Source: Dillenia suffruticosa (lineage: Eukaryota > Streptophyta > Magnoliopsida > Dilleniales > Dilleniaceae). Taken from it: a stretch of DNA of 64,000 nt. This document shows, piece after piece, positions 35,950-49,302 of this stretch (its first letter is position 1; each line of letters starts with the position of its first letter). Location of the stretch: assembly GCA_033439265.1 (NCBI GenBank), contig JAVTVX010000026.1, forward strand, positions 2,159,501 through 2,223,500, written 5' to 3'. The notes beneath the pieces were generated by a model, which saw only the letters and a list, made by a program, of their open reading frames with translations, was not told the origin of the DNA and ran no database searches. Position numbers and translations under genes: made by a program.

Positions 35950-36109
35950 CAAGAGAATCTGTTTAGTGTATAATAATATTGAATTTTTTAATCAATTTGT
36001 GAATAGAAAAAATTATATTAGGAGAGTTACCCCTAAAATAATCCCGATAAATATTCAAATCGGATTAATTAAAATATAATTTCAAATACCGATGGGTATA
36101 ATATAAAAA
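35950..36109 (+). mobile_element. SINE copy I
   Basis: It has AATTATATTAGGAGAGTTAC, TCGGATTAATTAAAATATAA and AATACCGATGGG followed by an A-run. ATGGTCAATGA before and ATGATCAACAA after are a plausible decayed target duplication (8 of 11). Confidence 0.68.
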
Positions 36110-36682
36110 AAATGATCAACAATTAATAACTATTATTCATTGATATTAGTATTTAGTTATTTAAATTATAGTAATTGTTTAACAAAATTTGTTTTATTCT
36201 TTAATATATTTATTTTCATGTTATTGCGTTATATATTAAAAAATAAAATTTATAATTTTTTAGAAATAACTAATTTAATTACATGTTATAAAAAATTAAT
36301 ACAAATCGTATAACGATTCAAGGCTTTATAAGAAAGAAAAAAAAATTAACCGGTTAAAAAAAGATAATCAATTAAATAAAATACATATCATGATAATAGT
36401 TTAAATAAATCATCATCTTATAAAAAATTAAATAAATCCTGAAGCAAAAAAATATGGAGAAAAGCAAAGTTTAATATTTGTTATCATTAACGTAAGATAA
36501 ATAAAATAGTTAAAATTAACTTTCGAAAAGTTAAAACTTATTTCGAAAACCTGATAATTTTATAACATTTGAATTATCAACGGTAATTCCATCAATTATA
36601 AGTTAGGTCAGTGCCAAAAACTTTTTTAATAATAACAAGCATTATGCTTGCGTTATGAACATGATGCTATGAATTTTGACTA
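36110..36682. other. AT-rich spacer left of the copia fossil
   Basis: No gene or repeat is recognised. Confidence 0.6.
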
Positions 36683-36687
36683 TAAAT

Positions 36688-37163
36688 TGTTGGATTTATA
36701 TGTAAATACACATGTAGAAACGTGACAAATATTTTCAGAATCATAAAACTCTAGATTTTTCGGGTATATCTCAATAAGCAGATCATAAAAAATCTAGAGA
36801 ATCACGAATCTTAATCGAACGACCTCACCGTCGATATGATAACCACGAAAATCAAACTATCACCACAACACAACGATACCATAATCGAAATTCGGTGACA
36901 AAGACAGTAAAAATTCTCTATGCAGAATTTTTTCGCTAACCCTTACTCTCAAGGATGTGTTTGCTCTTTATTGTGCCGTTACAACAATGGTATACAATTG
37001 TGATCTATTTATGAGGGTTTCGTCCTAATTTCCTTATTCTCACGTAACCACAAAATGAAGGAAATTCAAATCATTTCGGTTGCCATTTTAGAATACGGAA
37101 AGTGAGATAATTCTCATTTTCCATACATGAAAAAATGCCCCCACGTGGGCATTAATTCCATCA
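36688..37163 (-). repeat. Left LTR (3' LTR) of the copia fossil
   Basis: 476 bp, same length as the right LTR, starting TGTTGGATTTATATG and ending CCATCA. The 5-bp duplication TAAAT precedes it. Confidence 0.9.
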
Positions 37164-40100
37164 TCTTTTACTTGCATACGAGTGCATTTTTATCCGTCAC
37201 GAGATCACAACTCATGCGATCTCCTATATCACCCTACCAGATTTTTATATAAGATTGGGTGTCGTGCGACTGACAAGTATAATTGTAAGCAAAAACTTCT
37301 CGATACATATATTAGAATGATCGAAAAGTCACCATTAGTATGAAAAAGTCTTGTTGTACCCTAGACTCAACACAATTACATCTATCGAGTCACTTTTCTC
37401 ATCAAAAGTGATCTCCAATTTATGCTCGACTGTGTATTCACTATTACGCTCATATCCCAACGTGGATAAACGTAACAAACCGATTAGTGAATACAACATA
37501 ACGATATAATGTAGATTAGTCTTCCTTTTCTAAACTCGAATCTATTGGTTTCAATTCAACTGCTTTCCTATATCTGCCCTTAAATCTCAATTTATCTTCT
37601 AGGCCATAAGTAAACAAACTAAAGTAGCAAATAGTGAATCGAGACTTTTAGAGATAGCTGAAAATAAAATAAAAGTACCAGAAATCATACCCAATGGATT
37701 TCGGGTTTCATACAGTTGGAACATGGATCTAGATTAGATCATCATCTCATGTAATAGCTCCCACTATCTCTAATAGTCTATCACACGCGGTATGAAACGC
37801 TTGTCACAGTGTCAATCTCTTATTCCTCAAAAGAGCATATGTCAGATTTCTCTAATACTATGCAGATACGTGACTCAGTCTACACATAAAACTCTACCCA
37901 AATATCTTGAAGAGAGTGTCTCAGAGACAATATCACTATCACAGGTGATATCCGAGATCTCAAATCTGGCAACTCATAGGCAATATGGATGTGGGTATTT
38001 CCATGTCGGTTATATCCCAAATGATCTCATCTTGAACACATATCAGGACAACTTATATTCTAATAGGGTTATTCTCAATGCCTCTTACAACTCGAAATCG
38101 TATCATCTCTGCTCACTCAAAACTAGAGGTGGTCACTCATATGAGAGAGTCGATCTCTCCTGCCTGACATATCTTTTATCACATCAAAGTATATATGATC
38201 TAAAAACAAGTGTATTATTTAAGAAATAAAATAATAACGCAAATGTGATTGAATAATGCACAATATCATATATATATGTAATAGGATCCTATCGTTAATT
38301 CGGTATAAGATGAAAAATGTCAAAATATCTTCAAACCCAATGACTCTCTATGTGCTACAAATGAGTCTCTAACGATGGGTTTGGTAAAGGAGTCAGCCAC
38401 CATGCTGTGTGTCGAGATATATTTGACGGTCACTTCACCCTTCTCGATAATATCTCTAACAAAATTATATCTAGTGTTAATGTGTTTGGTTCTACTATGA
38501 TACTTAGGGTTTTAGGTGTAGGCTATAGCGGTCTAATTATCATCAGTCTCCAACTATCAGCCACAACCCCTAAGTCATCTAATAATCTCCAGAGTCAAAC
38601 ACTCTTCTCAACTGCGACTGAGCAAACCACGATCTCAGTGTCTATCATAGATAAAACTACACAGGTCTGCTTCTTGCTGCTCCAAGAAATGACACTACCA
38701 TTGAGCAAAAAGGCAAAGCCTGACGTCTATTTGTACTTATCCAGATCACCACCTCAATCGGCATCTAAATATCTCACAAGACTCAAATCACCTCTCCAAT
38801 AGCACAAGGAACAGCTCGCAGTTCTCTTAAGATATCTAAAAATCATTTTCACTGCTTTCCAGTAACCCCTTCCAGGGTTTAATTGATATTTACTCACCAA
38901 ACCGACTGCGTAACATATGTATGGTCATGTACACAATATCGCATACATCAAACTTCCTACTGTGCTAAATAAGAGATTTTCCTCATTTCCCTTATTTTTT
39001 CTTGAGTTTTTGGACACATCTCAATACTCGAGCCATCACACTTGACGATTGGAGTATCTATGGGATTACAATCACTAATCCTAAAACGCTCAAGGATCTT
39101 CCTAATCTAGGTCTCTTGTAAAAGAGTCAACATTCGTCTCAAGCGATCCCTTTGGATCTTAACTCCAAAGATAAACTCAGCTTCACACATGTCTTTCATA
39201 TTGAAACTCGATAACAACCATGCCTTGATTGTCATTAGATACTTAATGTTGTTTTCGGCCAACATTATATCATCCACATATAGGGGACTAGATCACAAGA
39301 GAGTCATCAGATCGTATCAAATAAATACAATAATTCTTCTCGATCATTGTAAAACCATAAGATATCATTTTCTCGCGAAATCTTAGGTACCGCCACCTGG
39401 ATGATTGCTTTAGATCATATATCCACTTCCTAAATCGACAGACCTTATTCTCATAATCTACTAGAACAAACCCAAAAGGCTGCACCATGTAAATCTCGTC
39501 ATCCAAATTTCCGTTAAAGAAACGGTCTTTACATCTATCTGATACAACTCTAAATCCATGCTTGCGACAATCATCAACAGTAAACGGATCGATATAAATG
39601 TGACTACAGAGGAGAAAGTCTCCACATAGTCAATGCCTTTAATTTGTGTGTAACCTTTGACTACTAGATGGACCTTGTATCTCTCCACCGATCCATTGGA
39701 ATTTTTTTGATTTTGAGAACTCACTTGTTCTGAATGACCTTTCTCTCCTCAAGTAGGTTAGCTAAGTCCCAATCCCCGTTGACTTTCATAGATTTCATCT
39801 CTTCTTTCATGGTCTTTAACCATTGGTCCTTTATAAAACTCTCGAGAGCCTTTTCAAAGGTCCAAGGTTTTTCATCATTCTCGGGAGTTACAATGAGGAT
39901 TTCATCCTCAATTAAAAAATGATGTCGGGGTATGTGTCCTTAACTATTCCTACGAGAAGAATGAGCCTCCTCACCTCGAGATGGGCCACTTCCACTAAGA
40001 CAAAATCCGTTATAAGCTCTTGGGTTCCACTATTGGGTTCGATTGGGTTGTTAGACTCACCCATCTCATAAAAGATGAAGTCCTGGTCGATTTCGTCTCT

Positions 40101-42499
40101 TTTAGGAAAATCATTTTTCAGGAACGTCATATTACGAGATTTGATCTCAAAAACCATGTTATCCATACATTTACCTAGGAACACATGTCCCTTAAAATGT
40201 TCGGAATACCTTATGAAGATACACTTTTTTTGTCGCGGGCTTAACTTACCGTGTGGGTATGAGGGATCGTGAACGTATGCGGCACAACCCCATGGCTTCA
40301 AATGGCTAAGGTCAGCCTATCTCCCTGTCCAAATCTTGTATAGGGTACTGACTACTAATTTCGTTAGAACATGGTTGAGAATGTAGGTAACAGTCAACAA
40401 TACATCTCCCCAATGGGAGATAGCCAAATTGGCCTCGCCATCATCGATATCACCATCTCCAACAGAGTTTTGTTCATTCTCTCGGCTACCCCATTTTGCT
40501 TGGGAGTAGCAGGAACAGTCAACTGTTTCATAATACCCTTCTCGAAACAAAACTCTTTAAACTCCCCAAACAAATACCCGCGTTTTCGATCGGTTTTGAG
40601 AGTTTTGACTCAAGTTTAACCGATTTTCAACTTCACTGATAAAACTCTTAAAGCAATCTAATGTCTCAGACTTGTGCGAGTTCAGGTAAACGTAAACGAA
40701 ACGCGTGTAATCGTCTATGAACGTAATGAAGTACATGACGCCGTTTCGAACTCTCACATTCATAGCCTCATAAATATCGAAATGGATATGGGTCCCAACC
40801 CTCATTGTCTTTCCAAATGGTTTCCTCGCAGCTTTACCGGCTAGACAAAACTCACATAGGGGCAACTCGATCCAAGTTAATGGGCCCAACAAGCCACTCG
40901 TTGCTAACCGGCTCATTATCTCTTGCCATATGTGGTCAAGTCTACTATGCTAAACAAAAATATCATCAACTACGCTATCAAATGTATAGGCAATAGAAGA
41001 TAAATTAGAAATATTATTAAAGGAAACCATATCCAACGCATAAAGTCCATCATGGACCAAACCAGTACATATCAGAGAATTATTGTACGAAATCAAAACA
41101 AAACTGAGTGGAATATCCTAAGCGATCTAAACAAAGGACAGATATGAGATTCCACCGAATCTCGGGAGCATATAATACATTATGTAAGTACAAGACTTGA
41201 TTACTTTGCAGCATCAGCTTGTATGTACCAATCCCCTTCACAACCGCAAATGCTCTGTTCCCCACATACAACCTTATCGCTTGGGGACTCAATCGGCAGA
41301 ACTCCACATATGCGCTCCTATCTCGAGTACATGGTCGGTGGTTTTTGAGTCTACAATCCACAAAGGCGAAGAGTTAGTAAACATCATAGTAGATGAAACA
41401 TAACTCATACCATGTAAAGAATAATGACATACATTTCGCTCGCCACACTTATGAGCGAAATGCCGAGATTTGCCACAAACGTAACATCGGATTTTGCTCT
41501 TATTGAATTCATTCTTTTTGCATTTCTGCCCTCTGTCCTCGGTTTTTGCTGATGGCTAACTTGGCTAGACTTCTTGTCATGCTTGAGCCATTTACACTTG
41601 AGGCCCTTGGAGCCCTTGCTCCACTCAACCACATAGGCATGAGCAAATACAGACTTAGCTACCCCTTGGCACTCATCCTCGAGCTCACAATGCCTACACA
41701 CGTCCATAAAAGTACAAATACTCTCAACATGTGTGAGATAGGTTTTTACCATATCCCAGGAGTCAAGCAAGAACTGGATCACCCCAGCACCTGAAACCTA
41801 TTAAACATCGGCTCCCCTATATTCTTTAGAGAAGTGATTATACCCGACATATGCATAAAATGCTGTTTCATAGTATGATTGGGTCTCTTTTTATAGGTGA
41901 TGAACCTATAGGTCAGTATTTTCAGCTTAGGAGCTGACCAGGAGTCAATGTGCTCTCTCAAATCACTCGAAACTGACATCGCAGTAAGATACTGCTTATA
42001 GATCGGAATCAGATCATCGTGCATACTGCTATGGAGAATTGTTTTAGCTTGATCATCCTTCATTTTTCATGCACGATACGCCTCCTTATCTAGTTTCGCT
42101 TGAGGCGTATCACCCACCCCGGATCTGTTATATCGTAAAATAGAATCTCCGCTAGGTTTTGTTCATTAAAGACAAATTGAACCTTACAGTGCCAAATCTC
42201 ATAGTTGTCACCATTCAGTTTGTTTACCTTAATGAGATCAAGTACAATACTTCTCGTCATAGCTATAGTCTCTGTCACATAGCAAGAAAGAGACGTCAGT
42301 GACTCGTAATTCTTATTCTTACAGTTTCGTACACCTTACGAATTATCAAGTCTAAAATGATTCGAGTATTGACTCCAGAGTAAACGTATAGATCAACAGA
42401 CACCATACATCACAACCTAGTATCTTATCTCACCATTCAGACTTGGATTCAGAGCATAAAATCTCACAAATAGTCACAAATATTGACTTTTAAAAAATT

Positions 42500-43110
42500 A
42501 AAAAATTTAATTTCGGATGATCTAACGCGCTGTAGGGGTCCCCACATGCCGCCACGTGCCGCGAGGGTCCTCACAAGCCGCCACGCGTCGGCGGCGCATT
42601 TACTGGCCCTACTACGTGCCTCCATGCACCGGCAAGAGCCTGGCTCACTGCCAGACATGTAGCGCACCTCACACGCACCTGGCAGGGCTCGGCTTACACA
42701 CCCCCACTCACGGCACGTGGCTTACACGCCTTTACGTGCTAAATCGTGTCAGCTGGGTCAGAGACAGGGTCGAGCGTGGTCAGTCAACGTGTCAGGGTTT
42801 GACCCGACGATGTTGAATTGCGGGTCGGAGCTCTGACCCGATCCGGGACCTTGACTGCTTCACGCGCCTGCCTCACGCGTGAAGTGTAAGCGCCCGCTTG
42901 ATGCCGTGTGACGCGCCTCTCCGCGCATGCTTCTTACGCGCCCTGAGGTCTGGATGTCTTCTTCTTCACCCGATCGGTTTGCAACCGGGTTTTTCGACCC
43001 GATTCTTTGAAAACCATTTTCGGCTATTTTTTTATGGCAACTTCGATCGGAATATATATTTGGACTTTCCAAAAATATTCTGAACTCATTTTTTGGGAGA
43101 TTCAAACCTG
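42500..43110. other. GC-rich leader of the copia fossil
   Basis: Between gag and the 5' LTR is a leader much richer in GC than everything around it, with recurring GCCACGTG, GCCGCGAG and CACGCGCC words. It is unusual for a plant copia leader. Open frames in it are unrecognised. Confidence 0.55.
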
Positions 43111-43525
43111 AAAACACGACGAATCAAATATCCAAATTTAGGCTCTCCTTGGTCTCATCGGAAAACCCAGTTTCTGGCAACGACTCATCACAATATGCAC
43201 GTCAAATCATAGATCAATGCACATGGAATACAAATATGCCATTTATTTAGATCAAAAATCTCTTTACACGAATAGATCTAGAGTTTTAAGTTCCGGACAC
43301 CTTTTGGGTCGAAAATTTTGGCTTCAACTTTAATGGCCAAAACATATTCCAAAAATTCCAAAAAAATATATTCATAATTTACGTAATATGGGCAACGTTA
43401 TGGCATGTGCGGATTTATGAAAATTATCAGTGATCCGAATCCTAAATTTTCAACCTCATATTTTTTTATATCCGAAAATATTCTAAAAATTATTTAATAA
43501 ATCCAACTCTACACTCTGATACCAA

Positions 43526-44001
43526 TGTTGGATTTATATGCACATACACATGAGGATGCGTAACAAATATTTTCGGAATCATAAAACTTTAGGTTTTTCG
43601 AACATATCTCAATGAGCAGATCACAAAAAATCCGGGGATCCATGAGTCTTGATCGAACGACCTCACCGTCGGGATGATAGCCATAAAAATTGAATTATTA
43701 CCGTAGCACCACGACACCGTAATCGAATTCCAGTGACAAAGACGGTAAAAATTCTCTACGTAGAATTTTTTCTCTAGCCCTTATTATTAAGGATGTGTTT
43801 TCTTTCTATTGTACCGTCACAACAATGGTGTATAATTGTGATCTATTCTGTAAGATTTTGCCCTAGTTTCCTTATTCTCACATAATTACAAAAGCAAGGA
43901 AATTTAAATCATTTCGGTTACCATTTTAGGATATAAAAAGTGAGATAATTTCCATTTTTCATACATAAAAAAATGTCTGCACGTGAATATTAATTCCATC
44001 G
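43526..44001 (-). repeat. Right LTR (5' LTR) of the copia fossil
   Basis: 476 bp. The primer-binding-site complement lies just to its left (about 43512-43524) and the TAAAT duplication just to its right. Confidence 0.9.
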
Positions 44002-44006
44002 TAAAT

Positions 44007-45040
44007 ATTTGCTTAAATCTATAAAATTACGAGTTTTAATATTTTGTTTTAGCATATAAACATAACTTATTGGATTAGTTTTTTATATTTTTTGCGGGGA
44101 ATGCGTTATATTTTACACCAAAACTTTTTTTCCATGGTTAGATATCTTTATTTTTTTTGTTTGGTATGAAATATATTGAACAATTTTATTTGCATAAGTT
44201 TATGAAATTACTGTTTTTGATATCTTGATTTAATATATAAATATAATGTTTTGATAACTAAGTTTTTCTTTTTTTTTTTTGTGTTATGCCTTAGAAAAAC
44301 AATGTATATTTCATATGACTTATCATTTTTAGTACCATCCCCCCTTGTTTCTCCTCTGTTAACCATATCTCCTATTTTTTTTTTTTTTAATTTTTTATCC
44401 CCCTTTTCTATCTCTTTGGTGAAGCTGAATTTTTCCCATTCTTAGTGGTTTTTCCCCCCTAAATTTTTGGTACTTTTTATGGAAATTTCTCGATTTAGGT
44501 ATATGAGAAATGAAAACTAGATTTAAAACAGAAAGTAATATATTCGTTTCAATAAAATGTATTACAATTTCTATGATCGAAAGTAAATCTTAATCATCAA
44601 AAAAATTGTTAATTGAGAATTAGAGTCTATCAACAAAAAGAAATGGTCTCTTTAATTGAAACTCCCAATCCCCGGTATGAACATACAGAGGAAGAAGCCA
44701 TCCAAATATAAATATAATTTATTAAATATGTTTAATTTATTTTTCTTTTTGTATTTAATGTGAGAAATGTATTTTATATTTATCATATTTATAATTTCTA
44801 TTACCCTTTTTTGTCCTTTGCTAGTCATCTTTAACTTTTTTTTTTTTTTTAAATGATTTATGTGTCTTTTAAGTTAGAATTATTGGTTTTTGGTGAAGTA
44901 ATAAAAAAGGATAAAAAGTTATTTATTTTTATGAAGAAATTTAAATAATAATAATAATAATAACAGTGGATAACATAGAAACCTCTTATTTTGTAAATAA
45001 TAGATTTTATTGAGGAAAGAAAAGGGAGGGGTGGGATGCT
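44007..45040. other. AT-rich spacer
   Basis: Long T-runs and an (AAT)n stretch at about 44946-44962. No gene is seen. Confidence 0.65.
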
Positions 45041-45550
45041 GGCTCACTCAAGTCGAATCCCTAGGGCGGAGTGGGGACTGAGGAGGCCCTGTGGGTGGGC
45101 GGTTGAGAGAGAGAGAGAGAGAATAGAACAGGCTCCCGACTGAGACCAATTTCGTCTTCTTTGGCGAATCAGCAACGGCAGCAAATTGACTTCTCTAAAC
45201 CCGAAAATCAACTCACCGAAGCTTTTAGTGGTATTCAAGGCCGTCGTCGCTCTGCTTCTCTCTTTTTCTCTCTATGTATGTATTTCTATTCTCTCTCTCT
45301 CTCTCTCTCTTCTAGGTTTTGAATTGATGAATTAGATTTGTTAAGGATGTGGAAAGGGCTGCGAAGGGTTTAGAAGGACTACGTGTTCCGGTGCGTCTCT
45401 CTCTCTCTCTCTCTCTCTCTGTAGTCAGCTTTAGACTGTTTCTCACGCATTTGCAATTGTCCACCAATTACCAGGCTCTTATTGTTAGGTCAGAAACTGG
45501 TTTCTTTGAGAGTAAAATCCAAAGGTTGAGCTGCTAAAACATTTGGGTAG
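45041..45550 (+). promoter_or_regulatory. Promoter and 5' UTR region of the SWIM gene, with CT/GA microsatellites
   Basis: This GC-richer stretch directly precedes the SWIM-protein ATG. It holds GA at about 45103-45122 and CT runs at about 45291-45312 and 45395-45420. A 5' UTR intron is possible but not shown. No TATA box is evident. Confidence 0.5.
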
Positions 45551-48033
45551 ATGGTAATGGAAATAGTTGAATCAATCTTTGATATTCCAGTACAAAATCC
45601 AACAGAGGAAGATTTTTCCTCTGCTGATTTAAACTGGACTAAATTTGGAACTCCTGACCACCATGATGATGTTGCCCTCATCCCCTATGCTCGTGTTGAT
45701 GAATTTATCATCGGAGAATGCTCCAATGTCAAATGCCCCACCAGATTTCATATCGAGAGGGGTCGAAAACGTAAAAAAGGAAGCCTCAAGGATTACAAGG
45801 ATGATGAATATTTAGAATATCGCGTGTATTGGTGTTCCTTTGGACCTGAAAATTATGGAGAGGGTGGTGATATTTTGCCAAGCAGAAGATTTCGCTTGAA
45901 TACCCGCAACCGTGCTGCCAGACCCCAATCCATGAGGGGTTGCACATGCCATTTTGTTGTCAAGCGACTCTATGCTCGTCCTTCACTTGCCCTCATTATT
46001 TACAATGACCGTCGTCATGTCAATGAATCTGGTTTTGTATGCCATGGACCCCTTGACAGAGATGCCATTGGCCCTGGTGCCAAAAAGATCCCATATATAT
46101 GTAACGAAATCCAACAGCAAACAATGTCCATGATCTATCTTGGTATTCCTGAGGAGAATGTGTTGCAAAAACACATTGAGGGAATTCAGCGCTACTGTGG
46201 ATCTAATGCCTTAGTGAATAGTCTTGCTTCACAACATGTCCACAAACTTGAGATGATTATCAAACGTTCAACGCATGAGTTGGATCTTGATGATCAAGCT
46301 AGCATCCGGATGTGGGTTGACCGCAATCAAAAGTCTGTGTTTTTCTATCAGGATTCTTCAGAAACAGATTCATTTGTTCTAGGTATTCAAACTGAGTGGC
46401 AGCTGCAACAAATGATCCGTTTTGGACATCATAGTCTCATGGCAGCTGACTCAACATTTGGAATCAAGAGACTGAAGGTGATTTAAATTTGTGATTCATG
46501 TGTTCTAGAAAAAGCAATTCCACAGAACACATTTAATAAATATATATTTTTTTTCCTGAGTTGCAGTATCCCTTGTGCACACTTCTTGTATTTGATTCAA
46601 GGCAGCATGCACTTCCTGTTGCTTGGATTATCACTCGCAGTGTTGCGAAGCTGGATGTGTCAAAATGGATGAAGGCCCTTGTTGATCGAGTTCGCACTAT
46701 TGAGCATGGATGGAAGATCAGTGGTTTTCTGATGGATGATGCAGCTGCGGAGATTGATCCCATAAGGCAAGGTTCTGTCCTATATTTCTTCTTTGAAGTT
46801 AATATGTAGAATATGACAGTTTATTTTCATGACCTGTCTTGATGTCTCAGGGATGTATTTTGCTGTCCGGTTCTATTTTCTCTTTGGCGAGTTCGTAGAT
46901 CATGGTTAAGAAATATTGTGAAGAAATGCAATCACATCGAAGTTCAAAGAGAGATATTTAAACGTCTTGGGAGTGCTGTTTATAGCATTTGGGGAGGAGT
47001 GGATTCTACCCGTGCCTTGGAAGAACTAACCCAGGATTTTGTTGATCAAACAGCCTTCATGCAATACTTCAAGGATTCTTGGGTGCCCAAAATGGGTCAG
47101 ATGACTTAATGATCTTCTCTCTCTATCACTGCATTAGTGCAAGTTTTAGATGATTTTATAATTTAACATGCACATGCTATCATGTTCATTTTAATTTTTT
47201 AGATATTGACATTTGTTCTTTCTCCTTCCCGAGTAGAGATGTGGCTAGAAACAATGAAATCTCTTCCTCTGGCAAGCCAAGAAGCATCAGGTGCAATAGA
47301 AACCTACCATGTGAAGTTGAAGAGCAGTCTCTATGAAGATTCGCATCCCAGTTCACTCCAAAGAGTTGATTGGTTGGTGCACAAGCTGACAACAGAGTTA
47401 CACTCGGGGTATTGGCTTGACCGTACTGCTGATGATACTGATTCCTTTTTAGATGTTAGGGAGAAATATATTGCGTCTACTTCATGGCACCGAGCATTGC
47501 AAATCCCTGATGCTGCGGTTACCTTGGATGATAAAGATCACCTCTTTGCCAAGGTTGTAAGCCAAAATGACAGCAGCATAACACGTCTTGTGTGGAATCC
47601 TGGATCAGAGTTTGCTTTTTGCGATTGTATGTGGTCAATGCAGGGAAACCTTTGCAAGCATGTTATCAAGGTCAACATGGTTTGTGAAAATCATCAGAAG
47701 TATCAACCTTCCATGTCCTTTCAATCCTTCAAAGATATTCTTACGAGTCTACGGGAAATTCCAATGGATGATTCACTTGAACTGGATCTCTCCACTGCTT
47801 GGACTCATCAGGTGCTTGGTCAGATTCAGAAATTGGTGGAATTGAATGATGCAAGTGATATTGGCAATGTAGTAAACAATTTGCCATTGAAATGGGTTTC
47901 AAAGAAGGGCAGAACAACTGTTGGGATACCATCTGCAAATTTGGCTCTTCCTTCAAGTTGGAAGGGTAGCAGCAAGAAAGCTGTTGCACTTAAAAAGAAC
48001 AGGAAACGGAGGCGATTATCGAGACTTAGATGA
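45551..48033 (+). CDS. SWIM zinc-finger protein derived from a Mutator (MULE) transposase
   Basis: Four exons: 45551-46477, 46567-46766, 46851-47095, 47237-48033, 723 codons with stop. Borders are GT-AG except intron 2, which is GC-AG (ATAAG|GCAAGG ... CTCAG|GGATG). The GC donor keeps the frame and gives DPIRDVFCC, as I recall for the Arabidopsis homologue AT1G60560. Residues about 290-376 hold the MULE transposase core, with Asp300 (AADSTF) and Asp366/367 (FLMDD) as candidate metal ligands. C586-x-C588-x8-C597-x-H599 is the SWIM zinc finger. The C-terminus is basic (KKNRKRRRL), a likely nuclear signal. No TIRs or target duplication surround it and the reading is intact, so it is a host gene descended from a transposase, probably DNA-binding. 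The start may be Met1 or Met3; Met3 fits the Arabidopsis start better. Molecular function is unknown. Confidence 0.9.
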
Positions 48034-48689
48034 TGGAATGCGTAAGACTTCTTTGATGCTTGTGGTTCACTGCAATGCATTCATACTCACAACGCAATTT
48101 ATACATTTGGTCTTAAACCCTGAGAAACAAACTGGGAACCCTGTTGGGGAGATATGATGGAGCTTTGCTCTTGGAAGACCTGTCATATTGTTTATCAGAT
48201 TATGATGTCAGTTTGATGGTATCAACTGCAAATCCTGAGGTCGAAAGTTAAAAGTCGAAGCACATTCTTTCAAGGGCAAACCTTGAAAATTACACTTCTT
48301 TCGGTGTAGATTTGATAGTGCCCGAGATGATCATATTTCTTGCTGTCTGCCTTAAATTATTTGTGCAGGTTGTCCCTTTTCTGGGGATCTGAAAGGAAGC
48401 CGCCTCTTGAAAATACCTGCTCGAATGGGGCGAAGCTAATTTGCATCAATAAATGGAATTTATGAAAGCAGGTTTGACTCTGGATTAGCTTCTAATGTCA
48501 GGAGCTTAACAGAATAAACCCTGCTACTTGTAAAAGGCTTGGTAATATTTCAGACAATGGGGTCAATTTTTTTTTTTTTTTTTTTATTGGGGGGGGGGGG
48601 GTTTCTGATAGCAAAATCTGCTTGCTTTTTGATACTGCTGCGAGAATTTTCTTTCCCTTTCAGATTATTTTTTGGTCTGTTCATATATA
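48034..48689 (+). other. 3' region of the SWIM gene
   Basis: It contains a run of about 20 T followed by about 12 G at 48567-48602, an odd homopolymer junction. The rest reads as 3' UTR or spacer. No further gene is seen. Confidence 0.5.
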
Positions 48690-48875
48690 TATATTTTTTT
48701 ATACTATATCAATCAGTATCCGGATTCATGTTTCGACTAATCCGGTCTGGAACTTGTAGTGACCCATTAAAGAGGCTACCTTCCTAACGCAGTTTTTTTC
48801 ATGCCCAAGTCGTTAGTCGAATTCGAGAATTTAGTTAAGAGATCTAGCAACACATTTTATAAATCCAATTGTATG
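48690..48875 (-). mobile_element. SINE copy J
   Basis: Minus-strand copy with TAAATTCTCGAATTCGAC (box-B-like), CTTTAATGGGTCACTACAAG, CCGGATTAGTCGAAACATG and AATCCGGATACTGATTG before an A-rich end. Flanking duplications were not resolved. Confidence 0.72.
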
Positions 48876-49284
48876 TTGGTTTGGTCTGTTCACGTTCACA
48901 TCTACTTGAGATGTGTCTTGGCTGGCTGATGGTTTTTTTTTATTCTTATTTGTTTTATTGCACAATCGATGCTCTTGAGCAGATTGTCGCATATCAAAAG
49001 GTGAAGGATAATGGCATTTGGGTTTGGGATGAGGCAGTGTTGAGTGAAGTTTTTCAACTAACTATTTCCTGATTCCCAGAGATTCAATAGTGGAGGGGAG
49101 GAAGCATTCCCTCTTGTTTGGATTTAGATTTGAATGGAAGAAAATAAAATTTTGCTTATTTAAGATCTACACATTTTTTCCTGAAACCCCAGGAATTTGC
49201 ATGAAAAGAAGATGAATTGGAATTTGCATGAAACATCTTGGTGACCCCAAATGTGATTAAAACAATCTAAACCTCAAGAGAAAA
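48876..49284. other. Spacer between SINE copies J and K
   Basis: A 67-codon plus frame at 48869-49072 is unrecognised. Nothing else is seen. Confidence 0.45.
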
Positions 49285-49302
49285 GAAAGCAAAAAAATAA
49301 GT

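Larger units (their letters stand above)
36688..44001 (-). mobile_element. Ty1/copia LTR retrotransposon fossil, 7.3 kb
   Basis: Direct 476-bp LTRs at 36688-37163 and 43526-44001 begin TGTTGG and end CA or its decayed form. TAAAT flanks both sides (36683-36687, 44002-44006), so this is one clean insertion. Next to the right LTR, CTCTGATACCA is the complement of the initiator-Met primer-binding site, which puts the 5' end on the right and transcription on the minus strand. Reading leftward, stretches of gag (about 42280-41800), zinc-knuckle region (about 41500), protease (about 41300), integrase (about 40900-40000) and reverse transcriptase/RNase H (about 39720-37800) are recognisable in copia order. 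It is broken by many changes (well over ten). The first 150 bp of the two LTRs differ by about 16% by eye count, suggesting an insertion several million years old. No nested insertion was seen. Confidence 0.93.

Noticed and set aside
45044-45238. Minus-strand 64-codon frame upstream of the SWIM gene
   Set aside because: It overlaps the presumed 5' leader and GA microsatellite and resembles nothing known.
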